From Apostichopus japonicus (Eukaryota > Echinodermata > Holothuroidea > Aspidochirotida > Stichopodidae), in contig NC_092578.1 of the NCBI RefSeq assembly GCF_037975245.1, forward strand, positions 12,816,321 through 12,880,320: 64,000 bases of DNA, written 5' to 3'. Below are positions 25,801 through 40,800 of the stretch, in pieces; positions within the stretch are counted from its first letter, which is position 1, and the number at the start of each line of letters is the position of its first letter. Under the pieces are notes generated by a model. It did not search any database. It worked only from the letters and a program-made list of their open reading frames with translations, and was not told the DNA's origin. Both the position numbers and the translations under genes were made by a program.

Positions 25801-28800
25801 TGGATTAAGCAGAAACAATAAATTCATTTCAAGTTGTCGTAAACTTTCTCTCTATCATAGCTAGTGAAAAGCTTGTAACTTCAAAGAGGGATCATAATAT
25901 TTTTAACAAACATATTCAGAGACAGACTGCAAAGAGAGAAAGATGGGGGGGGGGGGATAAATAAATTTTCAAAAACATCTTTAGACAATTCAATAAGTAA
26001 TACGTTATAGTTATAATTTGGAGTATCAAAATGTTTGTGTAACCATATACATCTCTTATTTACATTGAAGGGTGTGGAAATATGAGATTAATATCATATC
26101 TTAGTAAAACATTTGAAGGTTATTGAATATTTGAGTAATATATGACTGACTGCAATGTTGCAGGTTGACACAAAATCACAACCTAATAAATACAGAAAGA
26201 AAAGACAACCAGCTCTTAATAATGGCATATATTTATCTGGCCATCTCCATTATTTCTCTTTTTTAAATTGAAATTGTTTTGGCTACATGTTTGCATAAAC
26301 ATGAAAGTAATTTTTTGTTCGCTTTCAGATATTATAAATTAAAGAGGTGAATTTTCTCTTTTTGCTTTTGTGTTGTTACATGGTATATGAAGGTATGTGG
26401 CAAGTATATAATAGATTTGTAGAAAAGACATGTGATCCAGTTTGTATAACCTTTGACCTTTCTCCATCTGACTGGAATCCTGAAACAGTTCATTGATACT
26501 AACCTATGAGGCTCACTTGTACTGTTTTCTCTTGAAATAAACTTCCTTGGGATGCCCTGCATGTAACCCTTCAGAAAGATGAGAATTTAAAAAAAGAGAA
26601 GGTGTTAACTGACATAGACACTGTATTCATGGTACTGTATACAGGTATGTAAAAACCTAAAATAAAATATGACAGCAGTTATTGTTCAGAAAATCCTTAT
26701 AAAAGAGTATCTGTACAATATGCAATTGATGTAGGAAGGAGGATGAGAAGATGCAGAATGGCAGTGTGAAGGAATCTGTAATGCTGAGGTTTCAAATATT
26801 TACACATTTACTTGAATTCAATTACAAAATATTTCATCAATATCACATATATGAGAACTATAGATCAAAGGTCATGAATATGCAATGTTTTGTAATTTAG
26901 ATATTTTCCTTCCTTTTTTTTTCCGAAACCGACTTTGTATTAATATCTGCTGATGAACAAACTGACTCATTCTTCGCTTGCATTTTACTCCCCATACACA
27001 AATCCAATCCTATCAAAACTTGTAATAAACAAGAAACATATCTTTGCATTTCAGGAATCTGGACTATTTTCTAACAAAATGACACAGTTTGTTGGTAAAC
27101 AGACCATTTGTCATAGCTACATCCTAATATTTTTAATTTGAGATTTTGAGGGATAAGATCACACTAAATATGGTATATACTCACATGTTACCTTCAGCAA
27201 CATTAAACATATGTTTGCCCAATTCAAGCAAAAACATGGATCGGGATCCCAGTATGTTCAACGTGCATGCCTGCCTTTTAGCATATCAACCAAATCTAGA
27301 CCGGTCTGAAGTTAGATACTTATTCCCCGTTCCTCGTTCGATATTCGCGAATGAGTAACTGCTACCTATTCAGTTACGTATTCGACAATGGTATAGACGT
27401 AACACCTCTGGCATGACGAAAGCTTTCTTACAAGATGTTCAACATTTGGTCGTGGTAAGAGGTTTATCTATGGGTCATATACTCTAATGAATATTTAGAA
27501 GGATACCATAATGCATCTTTCCGGTCCGAATAGTTCTTGACCAACTAAAGTGACCAGTACTTCATCAGTTTCTAAATTAATGTAACGGGACCTGAAAAAA
27601 ATCACTCTAGGCCCTAATCAAGTCTAGCACGCCTTGGACCACCTAACCAATGGGTCATAGGAATTCTTAACACATTGTAGAAGGATAACATAATGCGTCT
27701 TGACCGGTCCAAAGCGTGCTTGACCAATTAAAATGACCACTAAATCAACAATTTTTAAAATAAATGTTACAGGAACTGAAATAAAAAAACATTTGGGCCC
27801 TAATCAAAACCAGCACGCCTTGGACCACCCAACCAATGGATCATATGAATTCTATAGACATTGTAGATGTGTACCATAATGCGTCTTGCCCGGTCCAAAG
27901 ATTGCTTGACCAATTAAAATGACCACTAATAATTATTTTTTCTATGACTGAAACGGGACCACGAAAAAGCTTTGGGCCCTAATCCATGCAGCACGCCTTG
28001 GACCACCCAACCAATGGTTAACATGAACTCTAGGGACATTGTAGAAGGGTACCATAATGCGTCTTGCCCGGTCCAAAGCGTGCTTGACCAATTTAAATGA
28101 CCATTAAATAATTACTTATTCAATGAGTGAAAAGGGACCACGAAAAAGCTTTGGGCCCTAATCCATGCCGCACGCCTTGGATCACCCAACCGATGGTTAA
28201 CATGAACTCTAAGGACATTGTAGAAGGGTACCATAATGCTTCTTGCCCGGTCCAAAGCGTGCTTGACCAATTCAAATGACCACTAGATAATTACTTCTTT
28301 AATGAGTGTAACGGGACCACAAAAAAGCTTTGGGCCCTAATCCATGCAGCACGCCTTGGACCACCCAACCAATGGATCATATGAATTCTATAGACATTGT
28401 AGATGTGTACCATAATGCGTCTTGCCCGGTCCAAAGATTGCTTGACCAATTCAAATGACCACTAATAATTATTTTTTCTATGACTGAAACGGGACCACGA
28501 AAAAGCTTTGGGCCCTAATCCATGCAGCACGCCTTGGACCACCCAACCAATGGTTAACATGAACTCTAGGGACATTGTAGAAGGGTACCATAATGCGTCT
28601 TGCCCGGTCCAAAGCGTGCTTGACCAATTTAAATGACCATTAAATCATTACTTTTTTAATGAGTGAAAAGGGACCACGAAAAAGCTTTGGGCCCTAATCC
28701 ATGCAGCACGCCTTGGATCACCAAACCGATGGTTAACATGAACTCTAAGGACATTGTAGTAGGGTACCATAATGCGTCTTGCCCGGTCCAAAGCGTGCTT

Positions 28801-31800
28801 GACCAATTAAAATGACCACTAAATAATTACTTCTTTATTGAGTGTAACGGGACCACAAAAAAGCTTTGGGCCCTAATCCATGCAGCACGCCTTGGACCAC
28901 CAAACCGATGGTTAACATGAACTCTAGGGACATTGTAGAAGGGCATCATAATGCGTCTTGCCCGGTCCAAAGCGTGCTTGACCAATTTAAATGACCATTA
29001 AGTCATTACATTTTTAATGAGTGAAAAGGGACCACGAAAAAGCTTTGGGCCCTAATCCATGCAGCACGCCTTGGACCACCCAACCAATGGATCATATGAA
29101 TTCTATGGATATTGTTGAGGGGTACCATTATGCGTCTAACCCGGTCCAAAGAGTGCTTGACTAATACAAATGACTAATGCACAATCATTATCCAGTAGAT
29201 TCATCAATATTTTCTTTTTTGAAGTTTTACTCTATTTGTGTACCAGGGTGGTGATACAAAACAATAGCAAGATTAATGCTAATTGGTGCTTTACGATCAT
29301 CAGCATACAAAGTTTCCTTCCCGCCCAGGAGAAACACACGCGCACTCTTTTTTTTTGGGGGGGGGGGCGCACCTTAGCGCAACTCCATTTCTCAGAATGA
29401 AGTGATTAATGAAGACTGGCAACGCAATGAAAACGGTTTTTTATTATTCGTTCATAGAACTTAATTTCATTTCTTTTATTCGTTTCACACGTCACAGATT
29501 TACAGATTGAAAGAATAGAGAAGTTTTCTTGCCTCTCTCCATGAAAGTGTTTGTGAACGCTGTTACCCCCTTCGTAGGTTCTGAAAGATTCCACTGCTAC
29601 ATTCTATATAGAGCTGACTAAGGCAATCAGTCATCTCGGGTCAAGCGGAGATAAACTTACTTTAATAGTTTATTTAGCAAAATAGTCTTCAAGTGACTTA
29701 TTTCTACCCAGACATATGTTTTATGCCGAAATCCCTTTCTGATTTATTGATGATCTCCATTAGTCATAGTTGGTAATGAACCAATCCAAGTTACCCTATG
29801 TACTGCCATTCTATGCATTTTTCATTTTATCGTGTTCCCATGTGCTTGTCCTTCTCTTAGCGATTTTTCAATAGAAAGTTTCTGTTGGAGTGTATAGAGG
29901 GCAGATCCACCATAAGAAGTTTCACTGGGTTTATTCCAACTAAACATAGACCAGAGTTAGTGTGAGTTTTTAGCAAATTTTCTTTTATTCAGTTTTACCT
30001 AAATATTAATTATAACTTCCATAATCTAGCTATATAAATTTTACTAAATACACAAGATATATTCAATCCATTAACAAAAGTGCAAGATTTTAGGCCAATT
30101 TCGCGTTTAGTCAATATATACATTTTACCAATCTATGTGCAAAGATGTTCCATATCACTATTACTCAATACTTCATAAGATAAATGTGAAGGAGCGGAAC
30201 AAAGGATCATGCGTTCTGATTGTAATTGAATGATTCATTCAGGATGTTTCATAGAAGTTTTCTCTCGTTAAAGAGCGCTTGACCATTAGGCTCGAACTAA
30301 GTGATACCGATTTACGAACTGACTGCCTACCTTGTCCATGGAATTACCTTGTCCATGGAAAGACTGAGAGTTCATATTTATCATAGCGTGATTGCTCCCT
30401 TGTGTCAAACCATTAACATAATTAAGTGATAGATTAATGAAAGAATCTGCAGCATGTTGAAAGTTTAACTGCATTTTCGCATTTGTATTCCCAAATTAAT
30501 TAAATATCGGAAATAGTCACAATTTTCTTCGTTCCTTGTTTGAACGTTACTGCATGTGCCATTAATGCATGGTAGGCCTAGGGGATTGTTCATTACTTTG
30601 ATTGTTTGTCCGGCTGTAAGCTTCAGTTGAGCTTTTATGAAAGTGCATGCCTGCTACAAGCCTGCCACAAGCCTGCCACAAGTCTGCCACAAGGCTGCCA
30701 CAAGCCTGCCACAAGCCTGCCACAAGCCTGCCACAAGCCTGCTACAAGCCTGTTACAGCCTTGCTTTAGCCCTGGAAAGATGCTGTCGCTTTATGCCACT
30801 GTGTTCAAATAACTCCCACATTGCAATTTCCCTCTTTGAGTAGGCCTGAAATTTCGTAAGTGATTTGCGCAAGTTAAAGTGTTATATATGCTGACATATC
30901 AATGAATTCGGAAGACACTTAGAGGTAACGTTCTAAAATTGTAAAAGCTTTCCTACAGAATTTGGCCATATATAGACATGCGGCCAGGGACGTCGCTAGA
31001 GGGGTGGGGGTAGGGGGTGTCTCACCCCCCCCCAATCGTGGTAAAACTGACGATAGTTGGAAAATTTGAGTGCGACAGTCGGAATTTCCTACTGTCGCAC
31101 TCTAATTTTCATATATTCTTGTAATTTGTGAGTGACCTAAAACTTTCGGTCAAAATTGACCTTTAATTAGTCATATTTACCACGTTTTCCTTGTCAAATT
31201 GAGAAATTGTATCTCGTGATCCTTATACTCCACCATACAAAACTTCGTATGATTTTGAATACTGTAAAAAAAAATGCCTAATGGAAATACTGTACATCGT
31301 ATACAATTAATACGCTCAATGCTAATCTACGGAAGCTTAAATGTGCTATCAACATAAGGAACACTTTGCCCTGTTAGGTGAAATTTTTCAGTAAATTGTT
31401 TAGAGTACAAGATAAAATCTTATCCAAAAACAGAAAAATGTTGGATTGCTCAGTTGCTTTAACTGAGCAATTGAACAACCTTTCTGAAAATATTTAATTG
31501 ACAACTTATCATATCTATAGTGTATTGGACGTTTTGCTGCAAAATGTTCAATTGTTCACTTCATTCCATCTGAGCAACTGAAAAATTTTCTGCAAAATGT
31601 TTAATTGACAACTTACCTTATCTCGTCAAATGGACATTTTTTGGCAAAATGTTCAATTGTTCACTTCATTCCAACTGAGCAATTGAAATATTTTTTGGGC
31701 AAAATGTATAATTGACAACTTATCGTATCTCGTCAACTCAACATTTTTCTGCAAAATTTGTTAATTGTTCATTTCATTCCAAATGCTCCAAATTCCAAAT

Positions 31801-34800
31801 CCTTTTTTTCATGTGAGTGATAAATAGTCTCACCCCCTCCCCCACCCCACCCCAAGAAAATATTAAGCGCTAGGAAAAAGCACTGTATTTTGGGGTAATT
31901 TCACTATGTCGTCGAATATAATTTGTTGAAAATTTGTTGTTTTCCTCTTTGTTAGCTTTTGTAGTTACTAGTCTATGTAGCCTATCAAGCAGAAAACTTA
32001 TACTCAGTTGCTTACTCCATTAACCAGAGTCATTAATAAGTTTGTGAAGTGAGGGCAAAGGGTGCACCAGTACCGAAAAAAAAGCTCGGAACAAAAGTGC
32101 AAACGCGAAAGATAGGGTGTCTGACTGACACTGACCGTATCGTTGACAAGTAGTGCTGGGGGAGGGGGGGGGGGGGGAGTTACAAGACAGCAGTCGTAAT
32201 TTTCCGGCTCCAAAACCCATCCAGTTGGAATTTCAGCCACTACACCCCCCCCCCCAATCATCAGGCCTTAGCTACGTCCCTGCATGCGGCCATGAATAAG
32301 AATTCATATGACCCAATGGTTGGGTGGTCCAAGGCGTGTTAGCCTTGATAAGTGCCTAAAGTGATTATTTTCGTGGTCCCTTTACACTCATTAAAGAAGT
32401 AATGATTTAGTGGTCATTTTAACTGGTCAAGCACGCTTTGGACCGGGCAAGACGCATTATGGTACCCTTCTACAATGTCCTTAGAGTTCATGTTAACCAT
32501 CGGTTTGGTGGTCCAAGGCGTGCTGTATGGATTAGGGCCCAAGGCTTTTTTTGTGGTCCCGTTACACTCATTGAATAAGTAATTATTTAGTGGTCATTTG
32601 AATTGGTCAAGCACGCTTTGGACCGGGCAAGATGCATAATGGTACCCTTCTACAATGTCCCTAGAGTTCATGTTAACCATCGGTTTGGTGGTCCAAGGCG
32701 TGCTGCATGGATTAGGGCCCAAAGCTTTTTTGTGGTCCCGTTACACTCAATAAAGAAGTAATTATTTAGTGGTCATTTGAATTGGTCAAGCACGCTTTGG
32801 ACCGGGCAAGACGCATTATGGTACCCTTCTACAATGTCCTTAGAGTTCATATTAACCATCGGTTTGGTGGTTCAAGGCGTGCTGCATGGATTAGGGCCCA
32901 AGGCTTTTTTGTGGTCCCGTTACACTCATTGAATAAGTAATTATTTAGTGGTCATTTGAATTGGTCAAGCACGCTTTGGACCGGGCAAGATGCATAATGT
33001 TACCCTTCTACAATGTCCCTAGAGTTCATGTTAACCATCGGTTTGGTGGTCCAAGGCGTGCTGCATGGATTAGGGCCCAAAGCTTTTTTGTGGTCCCGTT
33101 ACACTCAATAAAGAAGTAATTATTTAGTGGTCATTTGAATTGGTCAAGCACGCTTTGGACCGGGCAAGACGCATTATGGTACCCTTCTACAATGTCCTTA
33201 GAGTTCATGTTAACCATCGGTTTGGTGGTCCAAGGCGTGCTGCATGGATTAGGGCCCAAAGCTTTTTCGTGGTCCCTTTTCACTCATTAAAAAAGTAATG
33301 ACTTAATGGTCATTTAAATTGGTCAAGCACGCTTTGGACCGGGCAAGACGCATTATGGTACCCTTCTACAATGACTTAAGAGTTCATACGACCCATTGGT
33401 TGGGTGGTCCAAGGCGTGGTGGTTTTGATCAGGGCCCAAATGTTTTTATTTCAGTTCCTGTTACATTTATTTAAAAAATTGTTGATTTAGTGGTCATTTT
33501 AATTGGTCAAGCACGCTTTGGACCGGTCAAGACGCATTATGGTATCCTTCTACAATGTGTTAAGAATTCCTATGACCCATTGGTTAGGTGGTCCAAGGCG
33601 TGCTAGTTTTGATTAGGGCCTAGAGTGATCTTTTTTCAGGTCCCGTTACATTAATTTAGAAACTGATGAAGTACTGGTCATTTTAGTTGGTCAAGAACTA
33701 TTCGGACCGGAAAAGATGCATTATGGTATCCTTCTAAATATTCATTAGAGTATATGACCCATAGATGAACCTCTTACCACGACCAAATGTTGATCATCTT
33801 GTAAGAAAGCTTTTGCCTTGCCAGAGGTGTTACGTCGATACCATTGTCGAATACGTAACTGAATAGGTAGCAGTTACTCATTCGCGAATATCGAACGAGG
33901 AACGGGGAATAAGTATCTAACTTCACACCGGTCAAATCTAGACCCATAGGTGAATTATGTAACCAGAAAGACACTCATTTGCCTAGCTAAGCTGTTAGCA
34001 TATCAAACTCATGAGAAACAACTGCTCCAGTATCAGATGTACGTGACACATCACAGCTTTTATCTTTCTCAAAAACTCACCGTGTAAATGTTTCTGAACT
34101 TGAAAGTTGTATCTCTATGAACGATGCTCCGGCAGCGAGAAATTGCTGGGGAATTGATTCCAAGCTGCTGTCCAGCCAGGTGATATTCGGTGTGGGATAC
34201 CCTTCAGCCACACAAATGACTACATAAGGAAATCCAGGGCTCACTGATGCATTCTGGGACAGGAAGGTAATCCTAGGTGCTTCTGTATATAGTGAAAAAC
34301 ACCATGATAGATATGAAGGATGGATACAGTCAATAAATAAAACTTATATAGTTCTCTTAAAGTATGCTGCTATAATTCTACACAATCACTGATGCATTCT
34401 GGGACAGGAAGGTAATCCTAGGTGCTTCTGTATAGTGAAAAACACCATGACAGATATGAAGGATGGATACAGTCAATAAATAAAACTTATATAACTATTG
34501 AAGTATGCTGCTATAATTCTACACAATGCATATTAGTTCCTTTTAAAGTGTTTATTTATTTTATTTTATTAATGATTTTATTTCTCATTTCGGTCTTCTT
34601 TCAACTGCATGTTAATGAATTGTAGATGATTATTTGGATGATGAATAGGCAATGGATGGTCAATAATTCTCTAAGATCAGTGGCGGAGCGTCCATACAGT
34701 CAGGGGGGCGGATGCCCCCTCCCCTTGACGGACTCAAATGGACTGCTGGCGCCCCTTTCAGCTCTTTACCACTTCTTACTTATTTGCGGTTATTGACTTT

Positions 34801-37800
34801 TTTATTGCACTCTCATCTTCCTATTGACATTTGTTACATTTTGTTGGTGTAATTTGGCGATGACACCTATTTATTCTTCGTTTATCTGCAAATTAGCCAG
34901 GCCCGGAAAGGGTCATTTCCGGCGATCAAGGGAGTATCTTTACTCAAAAAATTTCTGTACCCTACGCCCCAACCTGTGGTGGCGCTCTGCTTAGATAGTG
35001 TCGGAAGCGCCCCTGCAGACCATTCTCGTCCCCCTGACCAATACCCCTAGCTCTCCCACTGTCTAAGATCACTGACGCAAAATATCTCTACAAAGTTTTG
35101 TCCTGACAATTAACTTTCAAGGCTGATTATAAACTGCAGTATTAAGAGATACATAATTTTTAAAGCTTAGCTCGTCATTATTAAGGTTTGCAATGAAGGA
35201 AGTAACATCTATGACAATGAAAAGATGATATCACTACGACAAAGTTGCCTTTCTCATCATTCCGGGCTATACTAGAGAGTTGTTCTGCACTTTTTCTGTG
35301 AAGGAAGTTTCCGGTTACTGTCAGAAGTGCACACAGGATTTCCTGATCTGCAAAGATGTGCATGATCTATAACCCAGACCTTTTGATAATAAATGTATGT
35401 TTTGTTTACAATACAACTTTCTTCTAAGCATGGAGGAAATACTATATAAATTGCAGATTATTTCAGGCCTGTATGTTTGAGTTCCAAACTTTGAGTCATC
35501 CGCACTTTACCATATTGTACATATTGCCAACAATTTGAGTCAAACTAGTTATGGGTTCATATGATCAGCAATCAAGTAAGGTATTGCATGAGTATAGATT
35601 CTTCAGTAGCCCATACATACATATAGCTATACCCTTTGGCCACTTTTGTGGGCAACTCATAAATGTTGAATGTTAAATGTTGAATGTAAATTTTTTCAAT
35701 AAATACAAAATGGTGAGCAGTGTTATCATAGGCATGTCAAGTACGTTTTTTCACTCTATATATTTATCGTTCCTCATAAACCTTAATACAAATATATATA
35801 AACTGATGAACCAGCTGAGAAAAATTATACATTATACATTTATTTATTTTTTATTCATATTCCTGCTTGCAGGAGGAAATACATACATACATACTTACAT
35901 ACATATGTACCACAAAGTTTTGTCTGTAACCTAGCTATCTTAAAGATTTTTTATTTCATGGCTGCATTATTGAACTTTGCACTTGTCATGATCAATTTTG
36001 AGTGGAATTTCTTCAAGGAATGCCTTTGTGCCTAAATTTCAAATAAAAGTAGCCTATATAGTATTTTTATGGGATTGTGTTTGATGGCAAACACTTGCAA
36101 GGTCTCCACAAGAACATACAACAAACTTTAATAGTTGACCTTCGTGAATCCAAAGTAGTAGGAAGCCAACAAAAGCTCTTTTGAAACCACTTCCATGTGT
36201 TCGACGATCAAAAATGAACACTAGATTTTATATTGAGCCTATTCTTTTGGATATTAATATGACCAGAGAATTATAAGGCAGGCATGTCATTGTCAATTGC
36301 ACCCATTTCTGCTCCTATAGGACTGCCATTTAACATCCTATTTTAGTTGTAATATGGGAAAAAGAGGGCAAAGAATGTGAATGATCTAAAGCTGATGGGA
36401 ATTAAGAGGTGAACTCCCCTAAAACCTTGCAGGTTTGATCATTACCAGAACATATCAGTTTTAAGTTAGTGGAATTTTTGGCAGTTTAATGTATTTACTG
36501 TAATGTTTTGATTAGTATACTAAAAGTAAATACTGCCCTCTGATATATATATAAAATAATGTTCATGCATCACGTATAAAAGACACAGATAGGTTGTCAA
36601 CAAAGAAGACAGAATAAAATCCATCGTAATCATAAACATCGTTTGTCTATCTACTATCTTGAAACCAATTCCATTTTAAAAATTGAGCCACTTCGTGGAC
36701 TTTTCGTGTCCACGTATTGTTTGAGCAATATTTGCGACCACTCATAGGTACTGATCACACATTGGAAATACTTTTCCTTGTTCCGGAGTGCACTATCAAC
36801 TTTGCGTCTAACTCCCGCCTGTTAAGCATGTGGTCTTCAACCATTAACCACATGTTGAAGTTCAATGACGTATAAGATAGTGATTTCAAATTGGGTCATT
36901 AAGAAGACTTCGTGTTTTTTGTGTTTCACAGAAAAGTTTGATAGGTATATTTTCATTGCAAAGCTTTTAATAGCAATTGTATTTTAGAGTAGTTGTATCA
37001 TACACTAGTGAAGCAGTTGACACAAACATTAATCAAACTTAATGCAACACAGATATGTAGTCCATACTCTTGACATGAAATTAGCATAATTTCTACAGGG
37101 GGTTATGTCCACAACCATATAAAAGACAGGCTGTAATATATAACTTACAATGCACATTTTAATGCAAAGTGGTCATAAACATCCCCAATTTGTGTTGTCA
37201 AGTTTCTAACTCACTTTCAAGAAGGTTAAGTTTGTTTCTCTATCATTGTATTTCACACCGCCAAGATGTTAAACCAAACTGCTGATGGTACTTCCAGAAG
37301 TTATGTTGTAGAAAAAACAATTTTTTTTTAAACTTATATCTGGAGCTGCATATTTTAAGCATTTTCATTCCTGGTCTTGCACAAGAGGCAATATTAATTC
37401 TCTGTTATCAATTGGGATTATATAAATTAATTTGGTAGGTTTCAGTATGGTTATTTAAAAATTAACTTTCACTGCCTTGTAATTGTTTTAATATTGAACA
37501 AGCCAACTTAAAAGAAAAGTTATGTTTTGAGTTTCATAATATAAATATTTTCATTTCTGGTCTCTGGAAAGTGACAGTTCATGTTGGGTCTTAATGTCAG
37601 CTACTCTAGGCAACAAGTCATGAGTGCAAAGTTACTTGGCACTAAGGGATATATAAGGGATATATTTCCATTTTATCAGTGTTGTCTTAGACTCTGACAT
37701 CACAGGGGTGAGCCAAAACAGCACTCTAGAAGGAACTCCAGCCAGAATAAGTAGACTGCTTCAAAACCTTGTATTGCATCCAATATATTCTGCATTGCCC

Positions 37801-40800
37801 CCAATATGATCGACTGCCAATTTTCTTGGATTTCTTGTACTGATATCCTGATGGCATAGTTCCTCAAAGAGACTTTTAATCTTCCTTATCAAGATTGAAT
37901 ACATACTATAATGAGATTGGAACAATCTTCTCTATGGGCATACGCATGATTTCCTTTGGGAATGTTTGAATGTGTACCTCCGCGTGTTAACGCATGTCTC
38001 GTGTACGTAGTGTAAAGGGGTTCTGAGGATGGTACATTTCCCCTCAGAGCCTGGAGATTTTTCAAACATGAAAACCCCCATGGAGCCACTTGGTGCACAA
38101 TTTTTACACTTTTGTGAAAAGAAAAACATGTAAAAACTTGGATACATTGCAATTTACTTGTCGGGGGGGGGGGGGGGGAGGCTGTGTGTATGTCATAAGT
38201 CAAAAACTGGAAACAGTAGAAATGATAACAGCTACTTGTTGCCATTCCTCACCATCAGAAAGCTCTTAATTAGGCTAGTCAACTTAACTAAAAAATATAT
38301 TTCTCCCTCGATTCAAGCTCACTGAGATCAAGATGTAATTCACACTCATGTTTTTGACTTAAGAAAAAGTGGAGGTATTCTGTAGGTATTTCAAACTTCA
38401 ACTGCCTTGAATTTCTTATTATGACTGTTGTTTTGTTGTTTCAACAAAATAAGAAAGGTTGTTTGCATGGTCTGTCTGCCTTCCTTGTTTTACTTTTGCA
38501 TGGTATGCTTGCTTTTTTCTTAGAGGAAGCAATAAAATTTTGTTTGCAATTTAGACAGGACCTACTTTAATGTTTGTTTTCTCGTGTTTTGTGTGTGTAT
38601 GGTATTTATAACATAGTATCGTTTCATGAGCCCAATATTGTGCATAGCAATCCTCGGAAAAAATTTCAATGAGTCAACCTGCCACTTTGGGAAATTCTTG
38701 CCACATCGAAAAATCCACTCTCCATTTACGACTTAGGAGAAAATTGACATGCGGAATATTGCTCAATATTTCTGCAATCGATACCATCAACCAAGCTCAT
38801 TGCATTCAAAGCCTATCCTTCGTCTAGATGGTCTTAGAATGATGACAGTGAAGTTCTGTTTATGTTGAATAAAGTGTGGAATCCATTATCAACAATATGT
38901 GCAATTTCCCTGTTATCTCAGTTAGGACCAAACCATCACCATCGCAGTTACGACTGGTCACTATTCACAGACTGAAGTTTGAAACTTTAGGAATATATAA
39001 AAAGAAAATACCAAAACACATTTCCTTCCCTAAAATTAATCAAACATCATGTTATTGTGGTTGTCATTTTGATAACAAGCAACGTATGAAGACTATTTTT
39101 CACTAATTATAAACCACTTACTAGTGAAAGAACTTTTTTGCGGAACTGAGTGCACAGGAGACACTACAAGTTTATTTTGGAAAATTTCTGCCTTAGCAGG
39201 CTAAGATGTAATTTCAGATGATTTTATTGGCTAACAGTCTGCTTAAAACCATTTTATACATTATTCACAGAGGGATCAGGAGGATTTACAAAGGTCGCTG
39301 CTCCAGACCTCACGAGTGACATTATTTCCCCTAACATCTTACGTCTCAGACATTCTACTATCCTTTTAAAAAAATGGGTCCAACATATAGTGGCCTCGTC
39401 CCTTGAAATTCGAGGAAGGACCAAGTTCACCACACCTTCCTCCAACACGATCCTGGACAAGTGTGAATTAAGTCCTTTAAAAATACAGCATAAATTTATA
39501 TTAGTTACTAATTGCTATATTTATTTTCAGCTATGTCCATTTATAAATTTGCAACATTTCTGTCATTCTAACAAATTCATGTTAGATATATAAACTATTA
39601 AATGCACTTTCAGCACATCATTTGCACATCATTTGTGGTGAGGTGATTTAATTTCGGTTGGTAGTAGTCTAACAGAAGGTATTCAATCAAAGGGTCAATG
39701 ATTAACCCTTAATGTCCAGATCTTGGTTAGAATTAGTCAAATCTCTACAATAATAGCTTTTCCATTAGTTTTATGAAGATATAACTTTGTCCACTCAAAA
39801 TGAGGGTTTTAAGTAGACATATACCGTCCCTTAGAAATGACTTAATATACAAAGACCCCCTATCATACACAATTTATATAAAATAAGCTAAGGGGACACC
39901 AATCAAGGCCCAAAAAGTGTAATTCTCTAACGGACTATGTAGTAAAAAAGACAGATGAAGGAATGGCAAAGGGGTTCCGTAGAAGTGTGCCTTGGCATTC
40001 ATTTACTCAATTACACGTGTTTTTACAGATATATATACAACTTTTGTCCACCAAATGTTAACTTTTAACAGATGTCGACCAAAGGCAGGATTTAATGGTA
40101 TATATAGAAATATAAAGATATATATATATATCTATATCTATATACATGTGTATCAATATATATACGTATAGATATATTTATCTATCTTTATATTTGTATA
40201 TAAACATTTATATAGAATACATGTTCTGCTCATATTACTATCATACATATTTAGTTTCCCTCACTGTCTGGTTGTACTGGAATATGACTCTATCTTCAAG
40301 CATGTTCACAAGTAGAGCTCGAAATCGCAGTTTTATGGGTATTGACTTTCCAGCAGTAAGCATTATTTATTTGTCCTCATCAAGTACCATGGGAGTACTA
40401 ATTAACTTTTGGACTGTGTACAAGCTCAAAACTGAATACTAATGTACTTTTCTAAAGTATATCCCTTTGAATTCAACATATTACACACTATAATATTACA
40501 CAATAGAACTCCGTGTATAGTGTCAGGTAGAGGGAATTGTTAAATATGGATCTCGCCCAACTTGGGGTTGTTGTCTAAGTTGGCTTTGTGATTCATTTTC
40601 AATTTTTCAGACTTTGATCGAATTGAACTTCACAGAAAAGCATAGGGTTCTTGTACTCACTAAGACAGAGACCAAAAATCCATAGTAGCTAAGGAACTTC
40701 AAGGAACGTTATAGCATCAATTAAATATAATCCATAATATTACACTACAACAGCCTACATGAACAGTATTGAACATACAATAATAATAGCAACCACTGCA

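Larger units (their letters stand above)
27300..33932. mobile_element. 6.6-kb foldback element with ~1.6-1.9-kb inverted arms and 9-bp TSD
   Basis: Outer termini ACCGGTCTGAAGTTAGATAC (left) and its near-identical reverse complement (right) are flanked by CAAATCTAG at 27291-27299 and 33933-33941. The arms (27300 to about 29165, about 32305 to 33932) are inverted copies: a ~240-bp unique outer part, then ~180-bp tandem units. A 9-bp duplication with very long inverted ends is typical of Mutator-like or FB-type foldback elements; the class is inference. No transposase frame. It lies inside receptor intron 3, 148 nt from exon 3. Confidence 0.85.

Noticed and set aside
39254-39460. 68-aa minus-strand frame in receptor intron 2 as an extra receptor exon
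   Set aside because: Phases of exons 2 and 3 already match, and the peptide has no extracellular-module features.
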